DNA of 64,000 nucleotides from JALORV01 sp963724365 (GCA_963724365.1 CAVRUR010000003.1:372001-436000); one strand, 5' to 3'; numbered from the stretch's first letter, positions 20,878 to 30,658 are shown. Made by a program: numbers and translations. Notes: generated by a model from the sequence alone, not told the origin.

Positions 20878-21634
20878 ATGAGTCTCGACGTCATGTTCCC
20901 TTCCTTTGAACGGTCACCGCAGTTCTATGCGCGGCTCGGCGGCCTGCTGTACCTCGCCATCATTGGCCTTGGCATCTTCGGTGAGTTGTTCGTAAGAGGA
21001 ACGTTCGTCGTCTCTGGCGACGCGATGGCGACCGCGAACAGCATTCTGCGTTCGCCGTTCCTTTGGCGCAGCAGCATTGCCGGCGACCTCCTGATGCATG
21101 TCCTGGACATACCCGTGATCCTGATCCTCTACCTGTTGCTCAGGCCGGTGAGCGAGAGCCTCGCCCTGTTGGCAACACTCTTAAATCTCGGTTCAGACCG
21201 CAGTCCTGGCCACCAACAAACTGATCCTCCTCGCTCCCCTGTTCCTTCAGGAAGATGTCGGTTACCTGAAGTCATTCTCACTGGAACAGCTCCATGTGCT
21301 TTCCTACCTGGCAGTCAAGGCGCATGGGGTTGGTTTTGGCATCGGGCTCATCTTCTTCGGCTTCGCCTGCCTTGTCCGGGGCTATCTGATCGTCAGGTCC
21401 GGCTACTTGCCCAAGTTCCTTGGGATCTTCATCCTGATTGCGGGACTCAGCTACCTGATAAACAGCTTCGCGCTACTTCTTGACCCTTCATTTGCCGCAT
21501 CGATTCAACCTGGCATCCTGGTTCCTGCCTTTGTCGGTGAGTTGTCTCTTTGCCTGTGGCTGATCGTGAAGGGCGTGAATACGGCGCAATGGGAGCAGCG
21601 CGCAGGATCGCCTTCCCTCATGGCGGCGCGTTGA
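20878..21634 (+). pseudogene. DUF4386-type membrane protein, frameshifted as sequenced
   Basis: The first part (MSLDVMFPSFERSPQFYARLGGLLYLAIIGLGIFGE onward) and the last part (LSYLAVKAHGVGFGIGLIFFGFACLVRGYLI onward) are the two halves of a DUF4386 protein with about six helices. They lie in frames that differ by one base. Deleting one base near 21190 (within CTCGGTTCAG) joins them through LVQTAVLATNKLILL and gives about 251 residues, a normal family length. ATGs at 20878 and 20893 are both possible starts. Function is unknown. The gene converges on the NTF2-like gene with a 6-bp gap. Confidence 0.75.
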
Positions 21635-21640
21635 TCTGCC

Positions 21641-22024
21641 CTACCGCTTCGACTGCAGCAGCGCGCCCATCTTCTGGTGGATCAGGTTGATCGCCTTCAG
21701 CGGCCGCAGCATGACCTTGAAGTCGTCGATGCGGCCGGCATCGTTCCAGCGGATCATGTCGACGCCGTTGACCTCGATGCCGTCGATCTCGACCACGAAC
21801 TCGAGCACCGCCTCGCGCGCACCGACGAGTTCGCGCACATAGCGAAAGCTCGCGTTGCCGAACACCGCCACCGCGGCCGCCAGGTACATCATCGTGATCG
21901 GCCGGCCCCGCTGCGGCGTGTGCACGACAGGCGAATGAAACACGACATCGTCGGCCAGCAGCGCATCGAGCGCATCGACGTCGCGTTCGCGCACGATCCG
22001 GTGCCACTCCTCGACTGCCTTCAT
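21641..22024 (-). CDS. NTF2-like/SnoaL-like protein
   Basis: A 127-residue single-domain protein of the NTF2/SnoaL cone fold. The start MKAVEEWHRIVRERDVDALDALLADDVVFHSP is typical of the family, with VHTPQRGRP, a central beta hairpin and WNDAGRIDDFKVMLRPLKAIN at the C-terminus. These domains act as small hydrolases, isomerases or ligand binders; the substrate is unknown. I chose the ATG at 22024 because the open frame upstream has no family similarity. It diverges from the aminopeptidase gene. Confidence 0.82.
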   Translation of the reverse strand: MKAVEEWHRIVRERDVDALDALLADDVVFHSPVVHTPQRGRPITMMYLAAAVAVFGNASFRYVRELVGAREAVLEFVVEIDGIEVNGVDMIRWNDAGRIDDFKVMLRPLKAINLIHQKMGALLQSKR

Positions 22025-22137
22025 CCTGTTGTCCCCTTCTTCTTCATCCAAAAAACCGGACCGGCAACCGGACCATTCGCACCCGTCGGAAGCCGCCGGC
22101 CCTACACTTCGCCCCACTCCGGCTTCCGCCCAGCGCC

Positions 22138-23964
22138 ATGGACACTCTCGACTCCCGCCGCGCCACCGTGCGCACACGTATCGACACGTTGCGTCAGGCG
22201 ATGGCGCGCAACGGCCTTGCCGCCGTCATTGTGCCGTCGAGCGATCCGCACCTCTCCGAGTACCTGCCGGACCGCTGGAAGGGCCGCGAGTACCTGAGCG
22301 GGTTCACGGGCTCCGTCGGAACGCTGGTGGTCACGCGGGATGCCGCTGGCGTGTGGGTCGACAGCCGCTACTGGACCCAGGCTGAAGTGCAGCTGGCAGG
22401 TACCGGCGTGGACCTGATGAAGCTCCCGGGCACGGCGAGCCTCGCGCATATCGACTGGCTCGCGACGACACTGAAGCGTGGCGACACGGTGGCCGTCGAC
22501 GGCACGGTCCTCGCGCTGGCCGCCGGCCGCGCACTCGAAGCGGCCCTCACCGCCAAGGGCATCCGCCTGCGCACCGATCTCGATATCCTGTCCGAGATCT
22601 GGCCCGACCGCGCGTCGCTGCCGATCCCGCCGATCTACGAACACGTGCCGCCGTACGCGACCACTCCACGCAGCGCGAAACTTTCCGCCGTGCGCGAAGA
22701 CATGCGCAAGGCCGCGGCGACCCATCACTTCATCTCGACGCTGGACGATATTGCGTGGCTCACCAACCTGCGCGGTGCCGACGTCAGCTACAACCCGGTG
22801 TTCGTCGCGCACCTGCTGCTCGATGCACGCAGTGCGCGCCTGTTTGTCGCCGACGGCAAGATCGAGAACGGCCTGAAGTCCCGGCTGGCCGCCGATGGCA
22901 TCGAGGTCGCACCGTACACGCAGGCGGGCGCTGCGCTGGCCGCATTGCCTCCCGCCGCCACACTGCTCGTCGATCCGCGCCGCATCACGCTCGGCATGCG
23001 CCAGGTTGTGGCCTCCGGAGTCGAGGTCATCGAGGCGATCAATCCGACCACGATGGCGAAGTCGCGCAAGACGGGGGCCGAGGCCGCACACATCCGTGCA
23101 ACGATGGAGCAGGACGGCGCCGCGCTGGCGGAGTTCTTCGCATGGTTCGAGTCGGCGCTCGGCAAGGAGCTGATTACCGAACTCACCATCGACGAAAAAA
23201 TCATCGGCGCGCGCGCACGGCGTCCGGGCTTTGTCTGCCCGAGCTTCACGACCATCGCCGCGTTCAACGCCAACGGTGCACAGCCGCATTACCGCGCAAC
23301 CGAAGAGTCGCATGCGACGATCGGCACGGCCGGCGCAACCGGCAACGGGATGCTGCTGATTGACTCGGGCGGCCAGTACCTGGGCGGAACGACCGACATC
23401 ACGCGCGTGGTGCCCGTCGGCACCACCACGTCCGAACAGCGCCGCGACTACACGCTGGTGCTCAAGGGCATGATCGCGCTGTCGGTGGCGCGCTTTCCGC
23501 GCGGCACCCGAAGCCCGCTGCTCGACACGCTGGCGCGCGCGCCGATCTGGGCGGCCGGCATCGACTTCGGGCATGGCACCGGTCACGGCGTCGGCTACTT
23601 CCTCAATGTGCACGAGGGTCCGCACGGCATCACCCCGCACCTCGCGCCCGAGCCGCAGACCGCGATGGAACCCGGGATGATTACGTCGAACGAGCCGGGT
23701 ATCTACCGGCCCGGACAATGGGGCGTGCGTATCGAGAACCTGGTGCTGAACGTCCCGGGTGATCTGGGCGAGTTCGGCGAGTTTCTCCGTTTCGAAACGC
23801 TGACGCTGTGTCCGATCGATACGCGGCTGATCGAGCGCACGCTGATGCGGCCCGACGAGATTGGCTGGGTCAACGCCTATCACGACGAGGTCCGTCGTCG
23901 CGTAAGCCGGCATGTCTCCGGCGCCGCGGCGCAGTGGCTGCAGGAGCGCACTGCGCCGATCTAG
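22138..23964 (+). CDS. Aminopeptidase P family protein (M24B)
   Basis: A 608-residue Xaa-Pro aminopeptidase of the longer M24B type, with two creatinase-like N-terminal domains and the catalytic pita-bread domain. Metal-ligand motifs are visible: the first aspartate in LIDSGGQYLGG, the second in TTDITR, the histidine of GHGTGHGVGYFLNVHEGP, and the glutamates of SNEPGIYRPG and GVRIENL. It removes N-terminal residues preceding proline, in the cytoplasm. No signal peptide is seen. The length is nearer to eukaryotic XPNPEP1 than to E. coli PepP (441 residues). Confidence 0.92.
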   Translation: MDTLDSRRATVRTRIDTLRQAMARNGLAAVIVPSSDPHLSEYLPDRWKGREYLSGFTGSVGTLVVTRDAAGVWVDSRYWTQAEVQLAGTGVDLMKLPGTASLAHIDWLATTLKRGDTVAVDGTVLALAAGRALEAALTAKGIRLRTDLDILSEIWPDRASLPIPPIYEHVPPYATTPRSAKLSAVREDMRKAAATHHFISTLDDIAWLTNLRGADVSYNPVFVAHLLLDARSARLFVADGKIENGLKSRLAADGIEVAPYTQAGAALAALPPAATLLVDPRRITLGMRQVVASGVEVIEAINPTTMAKSRKTGAEAAHIRATMEQDGAALAEFFAWFESALGKELITELTIDEKIIGARARRPGFVCPSFTTIAAFNANGAQPHYRATEESHATIGTAGATGNGMLLIDSGGQYLGGTTDITRVVPVGTTTSEQRRDYTLVLKGMIALSVARFPRGTRSPLLDTLARAPIWAAGIDFGHGTGHGVGYFLNVHEGPHGITPHLAPEPQTAMEPGMITSNEPGIYRPGQWGVRIENLVLNVPGDLGEFGEFLRFETLTLCPIDTRLIERTLMRPDEIGWVNAYHDEVRRRVSRHVSGAAAQWLQERTAPI

Positions 23965-24012
23965 GCCGTGAACAGGCGCTAGCCAGTGCGCGGTCGGGTC
24001 CCGACGCGGTCG

Positions 24013-24987
24013 TCAGGCCATTGCACCGACATCGGTGAGCATGTCGCGATGTTCGCGCCCGGCGGGCTTCTGCGCGACCACTTGGGCGGCCGGCGCGGCC
24101 AGTTGCAGCGGCACCGACTCGCGCCGCTCGACGATGAAACGGACCGACGCATCGACCACGTGCAGATCGCGCAGGATGCGACGATGGCCCAGTCCGTCGG
24201 TGACGAGCAGGCGGGCATTCGGCGCCTGCGCATACACGTGGCCGTTGGTGATTGGGACTTCCGCGTCCTTGGCGTCGTGCACGATGAGCAGCGGCGTGGC
24301 AATGCGCCGTGCGAACTCGTTGTCGGCCACCAGCTGCGACATCGGGACGCCGGCGGTCGCTTCGGCTTCGCGCTGCACATCGTCGAGCAGGGTGTCCGGC
24401 GTGCCGAGCGCGCGCGCTATCCAGCGCAGGAACGGTCGCGGGTCGGTCGGCGGGGCAATCAGCACCGCCGCCGGCACCAGCGCCGACGCCTCGGCCAGCA
24501 CCGCGGCCGCGGCGGCAGCGCCGAGCGAGTGCGCGATCACGCCCGCCGGACTGCGCATGTCGCTGAGCAATGCCCGCACGCTGCGGATCATCATCGGCAG
24601 CGTGGCCTGCTCGCCCGCGCTCGCGCCATGCGCCACGTGGTCGAACGCCAGCACTGCGTAACCCTGTGCCCGCAGCGGTTCGACGAACTGTTCGAGCTGC
24701 TGCGCCCAGCCGTTCCAGCCGTGCACCAGCAGCACGGTCGGTGCGCGGGTCGTGTCGCCCCAGCGGTAGGTCACGACCGGACCATCGGTCAACTGGAACG
24801 TTGTCACTCGCGGCGCTTCAGTAGCGAAGCGCCGGCGCTCGGGCGCGGCACGTTCGGTCGTGAAGAAGCGGCGGGCAACGTGCTGCGCCGTACGGCGCGG
24901 CGTGACGATCGAACCGACACGGATGCCGGCACGGCCAGCGGAAAACATTAGCGACCGACCGGTCGCTTTTAGGGTATGAGTGAACAT
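24013..24987 (-). CDS. Alpha/beta hydrolase
   Basis: A 324-residue alpha/beta-hydrolase fold protein. The oxyanion region is LLVHGWNGW, the nucleophile elbow AHSLGAA, the acid probably in IVHDAKDAEVP, and the histidine in DGLGHRRIL. The start at 24987 has a strong AGGAGG site six bases upstream. It lies 30 bp after the TetR gene and is probably in the same operon. A palindrome nearly identical to the one ahead of tetR falls inside codons 7-13. Substrate unknown; a detoxifying esterase or lipase is a reasonable guess. Confidence 0.88.
   Translation of the reverse strand: MFTHTLKATGRSLMFSAGRAGIRVGSIVTPRRTAQHVARRFFTTERAAPERRRFATEAPRVTTFQLTDGPVVTYRWGDTTRAPTVLLVHGWNGWAQQLEQFVEPLRAQGYAVLAFDHVAHGASAGEQATLPMMIRSVRALLSDMRSPAGVIAHSLGAAAAAAVLAEASALVPAAVLIAPPTDPRPFLRWIARALGTPDTLLDDVQREAEATAGVPMSQLVADNEFARRIATPLLIVHDAKDAEVPITNGHVYAQAPNARLLVTDGLGHRRILRDLHVVDASVRFIVERRESVPLQLAAPAAQVVAQKPAGREHRDMLTDVGAMA
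24950..24967. promoter_or_regulatory. TetR-type operator within the start of the hydrolase gene
   Basis: AGCGACCGACCGGTCGCT is an 18-bp near-perfect inverted repeat that differs by one central base from the operator ahead of tetR (25621-25638). It overlaps codons 7-13 of the hydrolase gene. Binding here could block elongation or repress an internal promoter. Confidence 0.7.
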
Positions 24988-25017
24988 GGAGGGCCTCCTG
25001 CGGAATTCAGTGGGACG

Positions 25018-25608
25018 TCAGTGAGACTTCGTGGGGAACAACTGGTCGAACGCGCGCTCGGCTTCGCGCAGCGCGTCGCGCTGGCCGAGCAGTCGCATCA
25101 TGCTGTCGCTGGCCGCGGCCAGCCCCATCACCGCCATCACGATCTGGCGCGGCGACAGGGGCGTGCTGACCTGCTTCAGTTCGATCGCCTTGGCGGCCTG
25201 GCGCTCGAGGTAAGCCAGCCATTCGTTCCAGCTCGCCACCAGCGCGTCGCGTACTTCGCCGGGCTGGTCGTCGAATTCGAGTCGCGCTCCATTGAGCGGA
25301 CAGCCGCCTTCGAGACCCGTGTTCTGGATCCAGCCCAGCCAGTTCCGGAAGATCGCTCGCAGCCGTGGCGCACCGGAGGGCACCGACAGCGCCGGCAGCA
25401 GCACGCGCTCGCGAAACAGCTCCGAGGTGCGATGCACGACTGCGAGCTGCAGCGCTTCCTTGGTCGGGAAGTGCCGCAGCAGGCCGCTCTTGGACCAGCC
25501 GGCGCGCTCGGCCACCGGCGCGATCGTCAGGGCCGCCACGCCGATCCGGCTGGCTTCCCTCATCGCCGCGTCGATCAACGCGAACCTGGCTTCATCACCT
25601 CGTTGCAT
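25018..25608 (-). CDS. TetR/AcrR family transcriptional regulator
   Basis: A 196-residue repressor. The helix-turn-helix occupies residues about 10-55 (LTIAPVAERAGWSKSGLLRHFPTKEALQ), with the LLRHF..KE signature of the family. The C-terminal domain (NWLGWIQNTGLEGGCPLNGARLEFDDQPG) is of the TetR_C_33/YxaF-like type. I chose the ATG at 25608; an in-frame TTG at 25644 would place the operator inside the gene. It heads an operon with the alpha/beta hydrolase and probably represses both genes and itself. Confidence 0.88.
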   Translation of the reverse strand: MQRGDEARFALIDAAMREASRIGVAALTIAPVAERAGWSKSGLLRHFPTKEALQLAVVHRTSELFRERVLLPALSVPSGAPRLRAIFRNWLGWIQNTGLEGGCPLNGARLEFDDQPGEVRDALVASWNEWLAYLERQAAKAIELKQVSTPLSPRQIVMAVMGLAAASDSMMRLLGQRDALREAERAFDQLFPTKSH

Positions 25609-25620
25609 GGCCGGCACATT

Positions 25621-25638
25621 AGCGACCGATCGGTCGCT
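25621..25638. promoter_or_regulatory. Perfect palindromic TetR operator
   Basis: AGCGACCGATCGGTCGCT is a perfect 18-bp palindrome 13 bp upstream of the tetR ATG. A one-base variant recurs at 24950-24967. Size, symmetry and position fit an autoregulatory TetR-family operator. Confidence 0.82.
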
Positions 25639-25682
25639 TGTCAAGCACTTTCTTTTACCAACCCCTCACCCGCCGGTCCACG

Positions 25683-27455
25683 TCAGCGCTGCGCCTTCTC
25701 CGCGGCGATCCACTCTCGAACCTGGATCGCGAGTACATCCATCGGCAACTGGCCGGAGGTCAGCACCAGTCGGTGGAACTTCTTGACATCGAACTTCGGT
25801 CCGAGTGCCGCCTCGGCGTCGCGCCGCAGCCTGCTGATCTCGAGCTGGCCGATCTTGTAGCCCAACGCCTGCCCCGGATTGGCGATGTAGCGCTCCACCT
25901 CCGAGATCACATCGCTTTCGGCCAGCGATGAGTTGGCAAGCATGTAGTCGATTGCCTGCTGTCGCGTCCAGCCCTTGTGATGCAGGCCGGTGTCCACGAC
26001 CAGCCGCATGGCGCGCAACTGTTCGGCGGAGAGGTAGCCGTAGCGCTGGTACGGATCGGTGTAGAGCCCCAGTTCCTTGCCGAGGCTTTCGGCGTACAGC
26101 CCCCAACCCTCCGAATACGCCACGTAGGACGCGCCGAACCGGCGGAACTTCGGCAGCGACGTTACCTCCTGGGCGATCGAATGCTGAAAGTGGTGGCCAG
26201 GCGAGGCTTCGTGCAGCGACAAAGCTTCCATGCGGTATGTCGGCTGAGCCTTCAGGTCGAAGGTGTTGACATAGAAAATCCCGGGGCGCGAACCATCGGC
26301 CGAGGCTGGCCAGTACGAGGCCGCGGCCGCGCTTCGCGCACGGAACGGTTCAACCGCGCGCACCTCGTAGTCGGCCTTGGGCGCGATGTCGAAGAGTTTC
26401 GGCAATCGGCCGTTGATCTTCTTCTGCAGATCGAGGTAGCCCGCAATGATCTCTTCGGGCCGGCTGTAGTAGTAGCTCGGATCGTCCTTCAGGTGCTGGA
26501 AGAATTCCTTCAGGTCGCCCTGGAACTTCACTTCACGACGCACCGCGTCCATCTCGCCCAGGATCCGCGCTACCTCCTGCAGGCCAAGCGCGTGGATCGC
26601 ATCGGGAGTCATGTCGGTCGTGGTGTCGTTCCTGACCCGGTACGCGTACCACGCCTTGCCGTCCGGAAGGTCGGACCAGGCCGTCGTTGTGCGAGCCCGC
26701 GGGATGTACTCGTCGCGCACAAAGTCGTGCATGCGCCGGTAGGCGGGCATCACCCGGTCGTTGATCAGGGTGCGGAAAGCCGCCGTCAGCCGCTCGCGAT
26801 CCGCGGCGGACACCGTGTCGGGGAATTTCGTCATCGGTTTCCAGAACAGGGATTGCTCCGGATCGCTCACGATCAGCGCGGCAATCTGCGGCAGCACCTT
26901 TTCCATGATCGGCTTCGGCTGCATCACTCCGCTGGAAAGGCCGATGCGCATGTTGGCAATCATTCCGTCCATCATGGGCACCGTGCCCGACAGCCGCTTG
27001 TACCAATCGTCGTAGTCCTTGGTGGTACGGAATGGCTGGACCGAATCGCCCGAACCCAGCATCGCGACGAAGTTCAGGATGCTGCGGCCCTGGTTCAGCG
27101 GCTGCATCCAGTCCGGGAAGCGCTCGCCTTCGAGTTTTTCTTCGAGATCGTGCCGAAGGACGTCGTAGGACAGGCGGTCCTGGCCCGTCAATGCCTGGCG
27201 ATTGAATCCTCCAAGCTCCTTGAGTTGACGCTCGATGGTGCGCTTGTTGTCGTCACGCCATGCCGCCGTGGTGAAGTCAACAACGCGATCGTTGTAGCGC
27301 GGGTCGCCGATGAAGGTCGCCCTGATCGGCTCACGGACCAGGGTCTCTTCCCAGTGACTGTCTAGCCAGGCGTTGAAGCGCCCGCCTTCGCCGGGATCGA
27401 CGGCAACCGTCGCGGCAGCCGCAGCCAGAACGAGTGTGGCGAGGAAAAATGGCAT
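25683..27455 (-). CDS. DUF885 family protein, exported putative zinc peptidase
   Basis: A 590-residue DUF885 protein with an N-terminal signal peptide (LATLVLAAAAATVAV). The hallmark HEASPGHHFQ motif in the second half resembles an HExxH-like metal site, and the downstream YSEGWGLYAESLG supplies the conserved glutamate. It is predicted to be a periplasmic zinc-dependent carboxypeptidase-like enzyme. The assignment rests on family motifs; the substrate is unknown. It shares no obvious transcript with the TetR operon downstream. Confidence 0.85.
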   Translation of the reverse strand: MPFFLATLVLAAAAATVAVDPGEGGRFNAWLDSHWEETLVREPIRATFIGDPRYNDRVVDFTTAAWRDDNKRTIERQLKELGGFNRQALTGQDRLSYDVLRHDLEEKLEGERFPDWMQPLNQGRSILNFVAMLGSGDSVQPFRTTKDYDDWYKRLSGTVPMMDGMIANMRIGLSSGVMQPKPIMEKVLPQIAALIVSDPEQSLFWKPMTKFPDTVSAADRERLTAAFRTLINDRVMPAYRRMHDFVRDEYIPRARTTTAWSDLPDGKAWYAYRVRNDTTTDMTPDAIHALGLQEVARILGEMDAVRREVKFQGDLKEFFQHLKDDPSYYYSRPEEIIAGYLDLQKKINGRLPKLFDIAPKADYEVRAVEPFRARSAAAASYWPASADGSRPGIFYVNTFDLKAQPTYRMEALSLHEASPGHHFQHSIAQEVTSLPKFRRFGASYVAYSEGWGLYAESLGKELGLYTDPYQRYGYLSAEQLRAMRLVVDTGLHHKGWTRQQAIDYMLANSSLAESDVISEVERYIANPGQALGYKIGQLEISRLRRDAEAALGPKFDVKKFHRLVLTSGQLPMDVLAIQVREWIAAEKAQR

Positions 27456-27745
27456 GGAAGTCCCAAGGGTTGCTCGACGAAGTCATGAATTGACTGTCGC
27501 GCGCTTTGCGTTGCGCATCCTAGCTGGACAGCCAAGCCGCGGCACCTCCGCGCCGGCTCCACTGTTCGCTCGCCTCTGCCGCCAACCCGGCGGGAGTCCG
27601 TCGGCCGCGCGAATGCATGGACATGACGACATGTGTTGCGTCGCATCAACGCGTTCCAGCCTGAGGCTCCCATGCTTATGAACCGAGCTGGCCGCCGCGG
27701 CAGCATCCCGCGCGCCGCGTCCCCGGAACCGGCAGGGAGCTCCTG

Positions 27746-29554
27746 ATGCCCACACCCAGCCTGAAACTTGTCCCACAGGCCGCGCCGTCGCGCGCGCCGA
27801 TCAAGGCCATCGAGCCGCCGTCCGAGAAATACCTGGCCGAGCCCATGCCGCTCGCCAACTACGACCGCGCGATCCGCGCTGCAGTGGCGCGAGCCAGCCG
27901 CGGCATCGCCTGGCCGTCGCTGGTATCGGCCTGGGCGGACTGGTACCGGCACCTGGCAGCCGCTCCCGGCAAGCAGATGGAGCTGGCCAGCAAGGCGCAG
28001 CGCAAAGCGGCCCGGTTCGCGCTGTACGCATCGGAATGTGCGCAGGGTGACAGCACGCCGTGCATCAATCCCCTGCCGCAGGACCGCCGCTTCAGGGACC
28101 CAGCGTGGCAGGAGTTTCCGTTCAACATGATTCATCAGTCGTTCCTGCTGATGCAGCAATGGGTCTGGAATGCGACCAACAACGTGGTCGGTGTCAGTCG
28201 CCATCACGAGCGCATGGTCACGTTCACCGCGCGCCAGGCACTCGACATGGTGAGCCCGACCAATTACGTCTGGACCAACCCCGAGGTTCTGGCGCGGACG
28301 TTGGAAACCGGCGGACAGAACCTGTTTCAGGGTCTGAGCGACTGGTGGGCCGACGCGCTGTCGCAGGCATCGGGCAAGCCGCGAGCCGATGGTCTGAAGT
28401 TCACTCCGGGCGAGCAGGTCGCCATCACGCCGGGCAAGGTCGTGCAGCGCAACGATCTGATCGAGCTGATGCAGTACACGCCGACGAGCGCCACCGTCTA
28501 CCCCGAGCCGGTGCTGATCATTCCCTCGCCGATCCTGAAGTACTACATCCTCGATCTGTCGCCGCACAACTCGATGGTGAAGTCCCTGGTCGACCACGGC
28601 CATACGGTCTTCATGCTGTCGTGGCGCAATCCCGACGCGCGCGATCGCGAGCTCGGGGTCGATCACTACCTGCGTCTGGGCATACGTGCTGCCATTGATG
28701 CGGCCACGGCGATCACGCGGCAGAAACTGCACGCCGTCGGTTATTGCCTCGGCGGCACTTTTCTCGCGGCACTCGCGGCCTCAATGGCGAGCCACGGGGA
28801 CGATCGCCTCGCGTCACTGACGCTGCTCGCCACGGAAGTCGACTTCACCGAAGCGGGCGAGCTTTCGATCTTCATCGACGACAGCCAGCTTGCGTATCTC
28901 GAAGACCTGACCTGGGAGCAGGGCTACCTCGACGGCAAGCAGATGTCCGGCGCGTTCACGCTGCTGAACTCCAATGACCTGATCTGGTCCCGCATCGTGC
29001 GCCAGTATCTGATGGCCGAGCCCCAGAAGGTCACGGACCTGAGTTCATGGAACATAGACACCACCCGCCTGCCGCACCGCATGCACACCGAGTACCTGCG
29101 CAAGCTGTACCTGAACAACGACCTTGCTTCTGGCCGGATGCGCTACGACGGCCGCTCGATCGCGCTGTCCGACATACGCGCGCCGGTCTTTCTCGTCGGC
29201 ACCGAACGCGATCACGTCGCGCCGTGGAAGTCCGTCTACATGCTGAACCTGTACGCCGATGCTGACGTCACGTTCTGCCTTACGAGCGGCGGCCACAATG
29301 TCGGCATCGTCAATCCGCCCGACGTCGAGGGGCCTCCGCGGCATTACCGGATTGCAACGAAGAAGGCGACAGATCGGTACGTCGACCCGGACCAGTGGTT
29401 TTCGCGCCATGCACCGCTCGATGGCTCGTGGTGGCCAGCCTGGCAGACGTGGCTCACGGAGCGCTCGGGCAAACCCGCCAAGCCGCCGTCGATGGGCAAT
29501 GCCGACTTTGCGGCCATGGGTGACGCGCCGGGAACGTACGTGCTGATGAAGTAG
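27746..29554 (+). CDS. phaC: Polyhydroxyalkanoate synthase
   Basis: A 602-residue PHA synthase. It polymerises (R)-3-hydroxyacyl-CoA into storage polyester at the granule surface. The N-terminal region (PLANYDRAIRAAVARASRGI, NPLPQDRRFRDPAWQEFPFN) is typical of class I/II enzymes. The lipase-like box is GYCLGG with the nucleophile Cys334. The later aspartate lies in GTERDHVAPW and the histidine in TSGGHNVGIVNPP. A GGGAG ribosome site precedes the ATG. No phaA, phaB or phasin gene is adjacent. The length is normal for class I. Confidence 0.93.
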   Translation: MPTPSLKLVPQAAPSRAPIKAIEPPSEKYLAEPMPLANYDRAIRAAVARASRGIAWPSLVSAWADWYRHLAAAPGKQMELASKAQRKAARFALYASECAQGDSTPCINPLPQDRRFRDPAWQEFPFNMIHQSFLLMQQWVWNATNNVVGVSRHHERMVTFTARQALDMVSPTNYVWTNPEVLARTLETGGQNLFQGLSDWWADALSQASGKPRADGLKFTPGEQVAITPGKVVQRNDLIELMQYTPTSATVYPEPVLIIPSPILKYYILDLSPHNSMVKSLVDHGHTVFMLSWRNPDARDRELGVDHYLRLGIRAAIDAATAITRQKLHAVGYCLGGTFLAALAASMASHGDDRLASLTLLATEVDFTEAGELSIFIDDSQLAYLEDLTWEQGYLDGKQMSGAFTLLNSNDLIWSRIVRQYLMAEPQKVTDLSSWNIDTTRLPHRMHTEYLRKLYLNNDLASGRMRYDGRSIALSDIRAPVFLVGTERDHVAPWKSVYMLNLYADADVTFCLTSGGHNVGIVNPPDVEGPPRHYRIATKKATDRYVDPDQWFSRHAPLDGSWWPAWQTWLTERSGKPAKPPSMGNADFAAMGDAPGTYVLMK

Positions 29555-29633
29555 GTTCCTGAAACAGCTACCTGATGTAGCGACCTGCAGTAACTCGGCT
29601 CCCACTCCGCCAAGCCGGGCGTACAAAGAACAA

Positions 29634-29653
29634 AGCCCGGCCGAAGCCGGGCT
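29634..29653. terminator. Hairpin downstream of phaC
   Basis: AGCCCGGC and GCCGGGCT form an 8-bp perfect stem with a CGAA tetraloop, 80 bp past the phaC stop. No long T-run follows. It also lies downstream of the convergent small gene at 29718-29891, so it could serve both. Confidence 0.6.
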
Positions 29654-29717
29654 CTGCCCTACGTGTCCTCCGCGGGGGAGGCGGCAGGACCAGTTCAGCA
29701 CGCCACGCGCGTGGCGA

Positions 29718-29891
29718 TCAATTGGTACGTGTGGCTGTAACGGTCGCACGCGCGGACGCCACGTTCTGAAGCGCATCCTCGCGTGGCTGCATGCCGGCGA
29801 CGGTGCTGCCCAACAGGACGGCGCTCGTGATGACGGCGATGGCGAAGGCAGCGAGCTTGGCAGCGACGGAAACGGTGTCGGTGGCGTACAT
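29718..29891 (-). CDS. Small single-pass membrane protein, unknown function
   Basis: A 57-residue reading frame starting MYATDTVSVAAKLAAFAIA with one hydrophobic helix (residues about 10-33) and a short polar tail ending TVTATRTN. An AGAGGGA ribosome site is correctly placed seven bases upstream of the ATG. Coding support comes from the ribosome site and membrane-helix composition only. I do not recognise the family. It converges on phaC. Confidence 0.6.
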   Translation of the reverse strand: MYATDTVSVAAKLAAFAIAVITSAVLLGSTVAGMQPREDALQNVASARATVTATRTN

Positions 29892-30309
29892 GATGCAATC
29901 CCTCTGTAGTTAGTGCGGCCTGCATTGTCGATGGGCGCACTGTAGGCACGTACGCCTCCGCTTTCGAGCGCATTGCGACGGGCCGCAGAAATCGCGGCGT
30001 GAACTGCAGTGGAGCGTTCGTCGCGATTTAGGGGCGATTTCAGATTTCATCCTGTCCACGCGCAATTCATCCCACCCTGCTGCAATTCGTCGCGTGGCGC
30101 TTTCGCTGTTCGCTCCGGCGCGCAGAATCTGCGAACCGATGACCGATACCGGATCCGGCCTGCAAACAGATTTATCTGGTCCGATGTCCGGTTTCGAATC
30201 GATTCGGCGTCCTATCCATCAAGAGCACCCGGCATCCGCCCGATGCTCCCGGACAGCAGGCTCGTTGCTTGCTGATGTGTTGAACCGTCTATGTGGAAGG
30301 AACCCTGCC
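29892..30309. other. 418-bp region without recognised genes
   Basis: This lies between two divergent small-protein genes and must contain both promoters. I see no known operator, riboswitch or RNA gene. An open plus-strand frame crosses part of it but has no protein-like features upstream of the ATG at 30310. Confidence 0.5.
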
Positions 30310-30624
30310 ATGATCGCCACCACCACCCGCATCGCCTCAGCGCTTGTCCTCGCGGCGGCGTTCACCGCCAGTGCGCAGGCCGAATACCGCTGCGACACAG
30401 CGCCCAGCTGGGTCGACCGCAGCGCCTGCCAGGCCGCCGATCAGGGTCCCGATGCCCTGCGACGCTTCGTCCAGAACATGAACTCGATCCGTATCAATAT
30501 CCAGTTCTCAGACTACGTCAATGAACAGCGGGCCAACTCCTGGGAGGCGCAGAGTCGCAAGACGGCTGCGCAGAAAGACCCCGTCGCGGACACGCAGAAG
30601 GTCGCCAGCAACGAAAAGCGCTAG
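30310..30624 (+). CDS. Small exported protein, unknown function
   Basis: A 104-residue protein with a clear signal peptide (IASALVLAAAFTASAQA, cleavage probably after residue 23). The mature part begins EYRCDTAPSWVDRSACQAA, with two cysteines that could form a disulfide, and ends in a lysine-rich tail. A GGAAGGAA-type ribosome site precedes the ATG. I do not recognise the family. It is predicted periplasmic. Confidence 0.65.
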   Translation: MIATTTRIASALVLAAAFTASAQAEYRCDTAPSWVDRSACQAADQGPDALRRFVQNMNSIRINIQFSDYVNEQRANSWEAQSRKTAAQKDPVADTQKVASNEKR

Positions 30625-30658
30625 TACCGCTCCACGCTTCTTCCCGCGCGCGGCTGCC

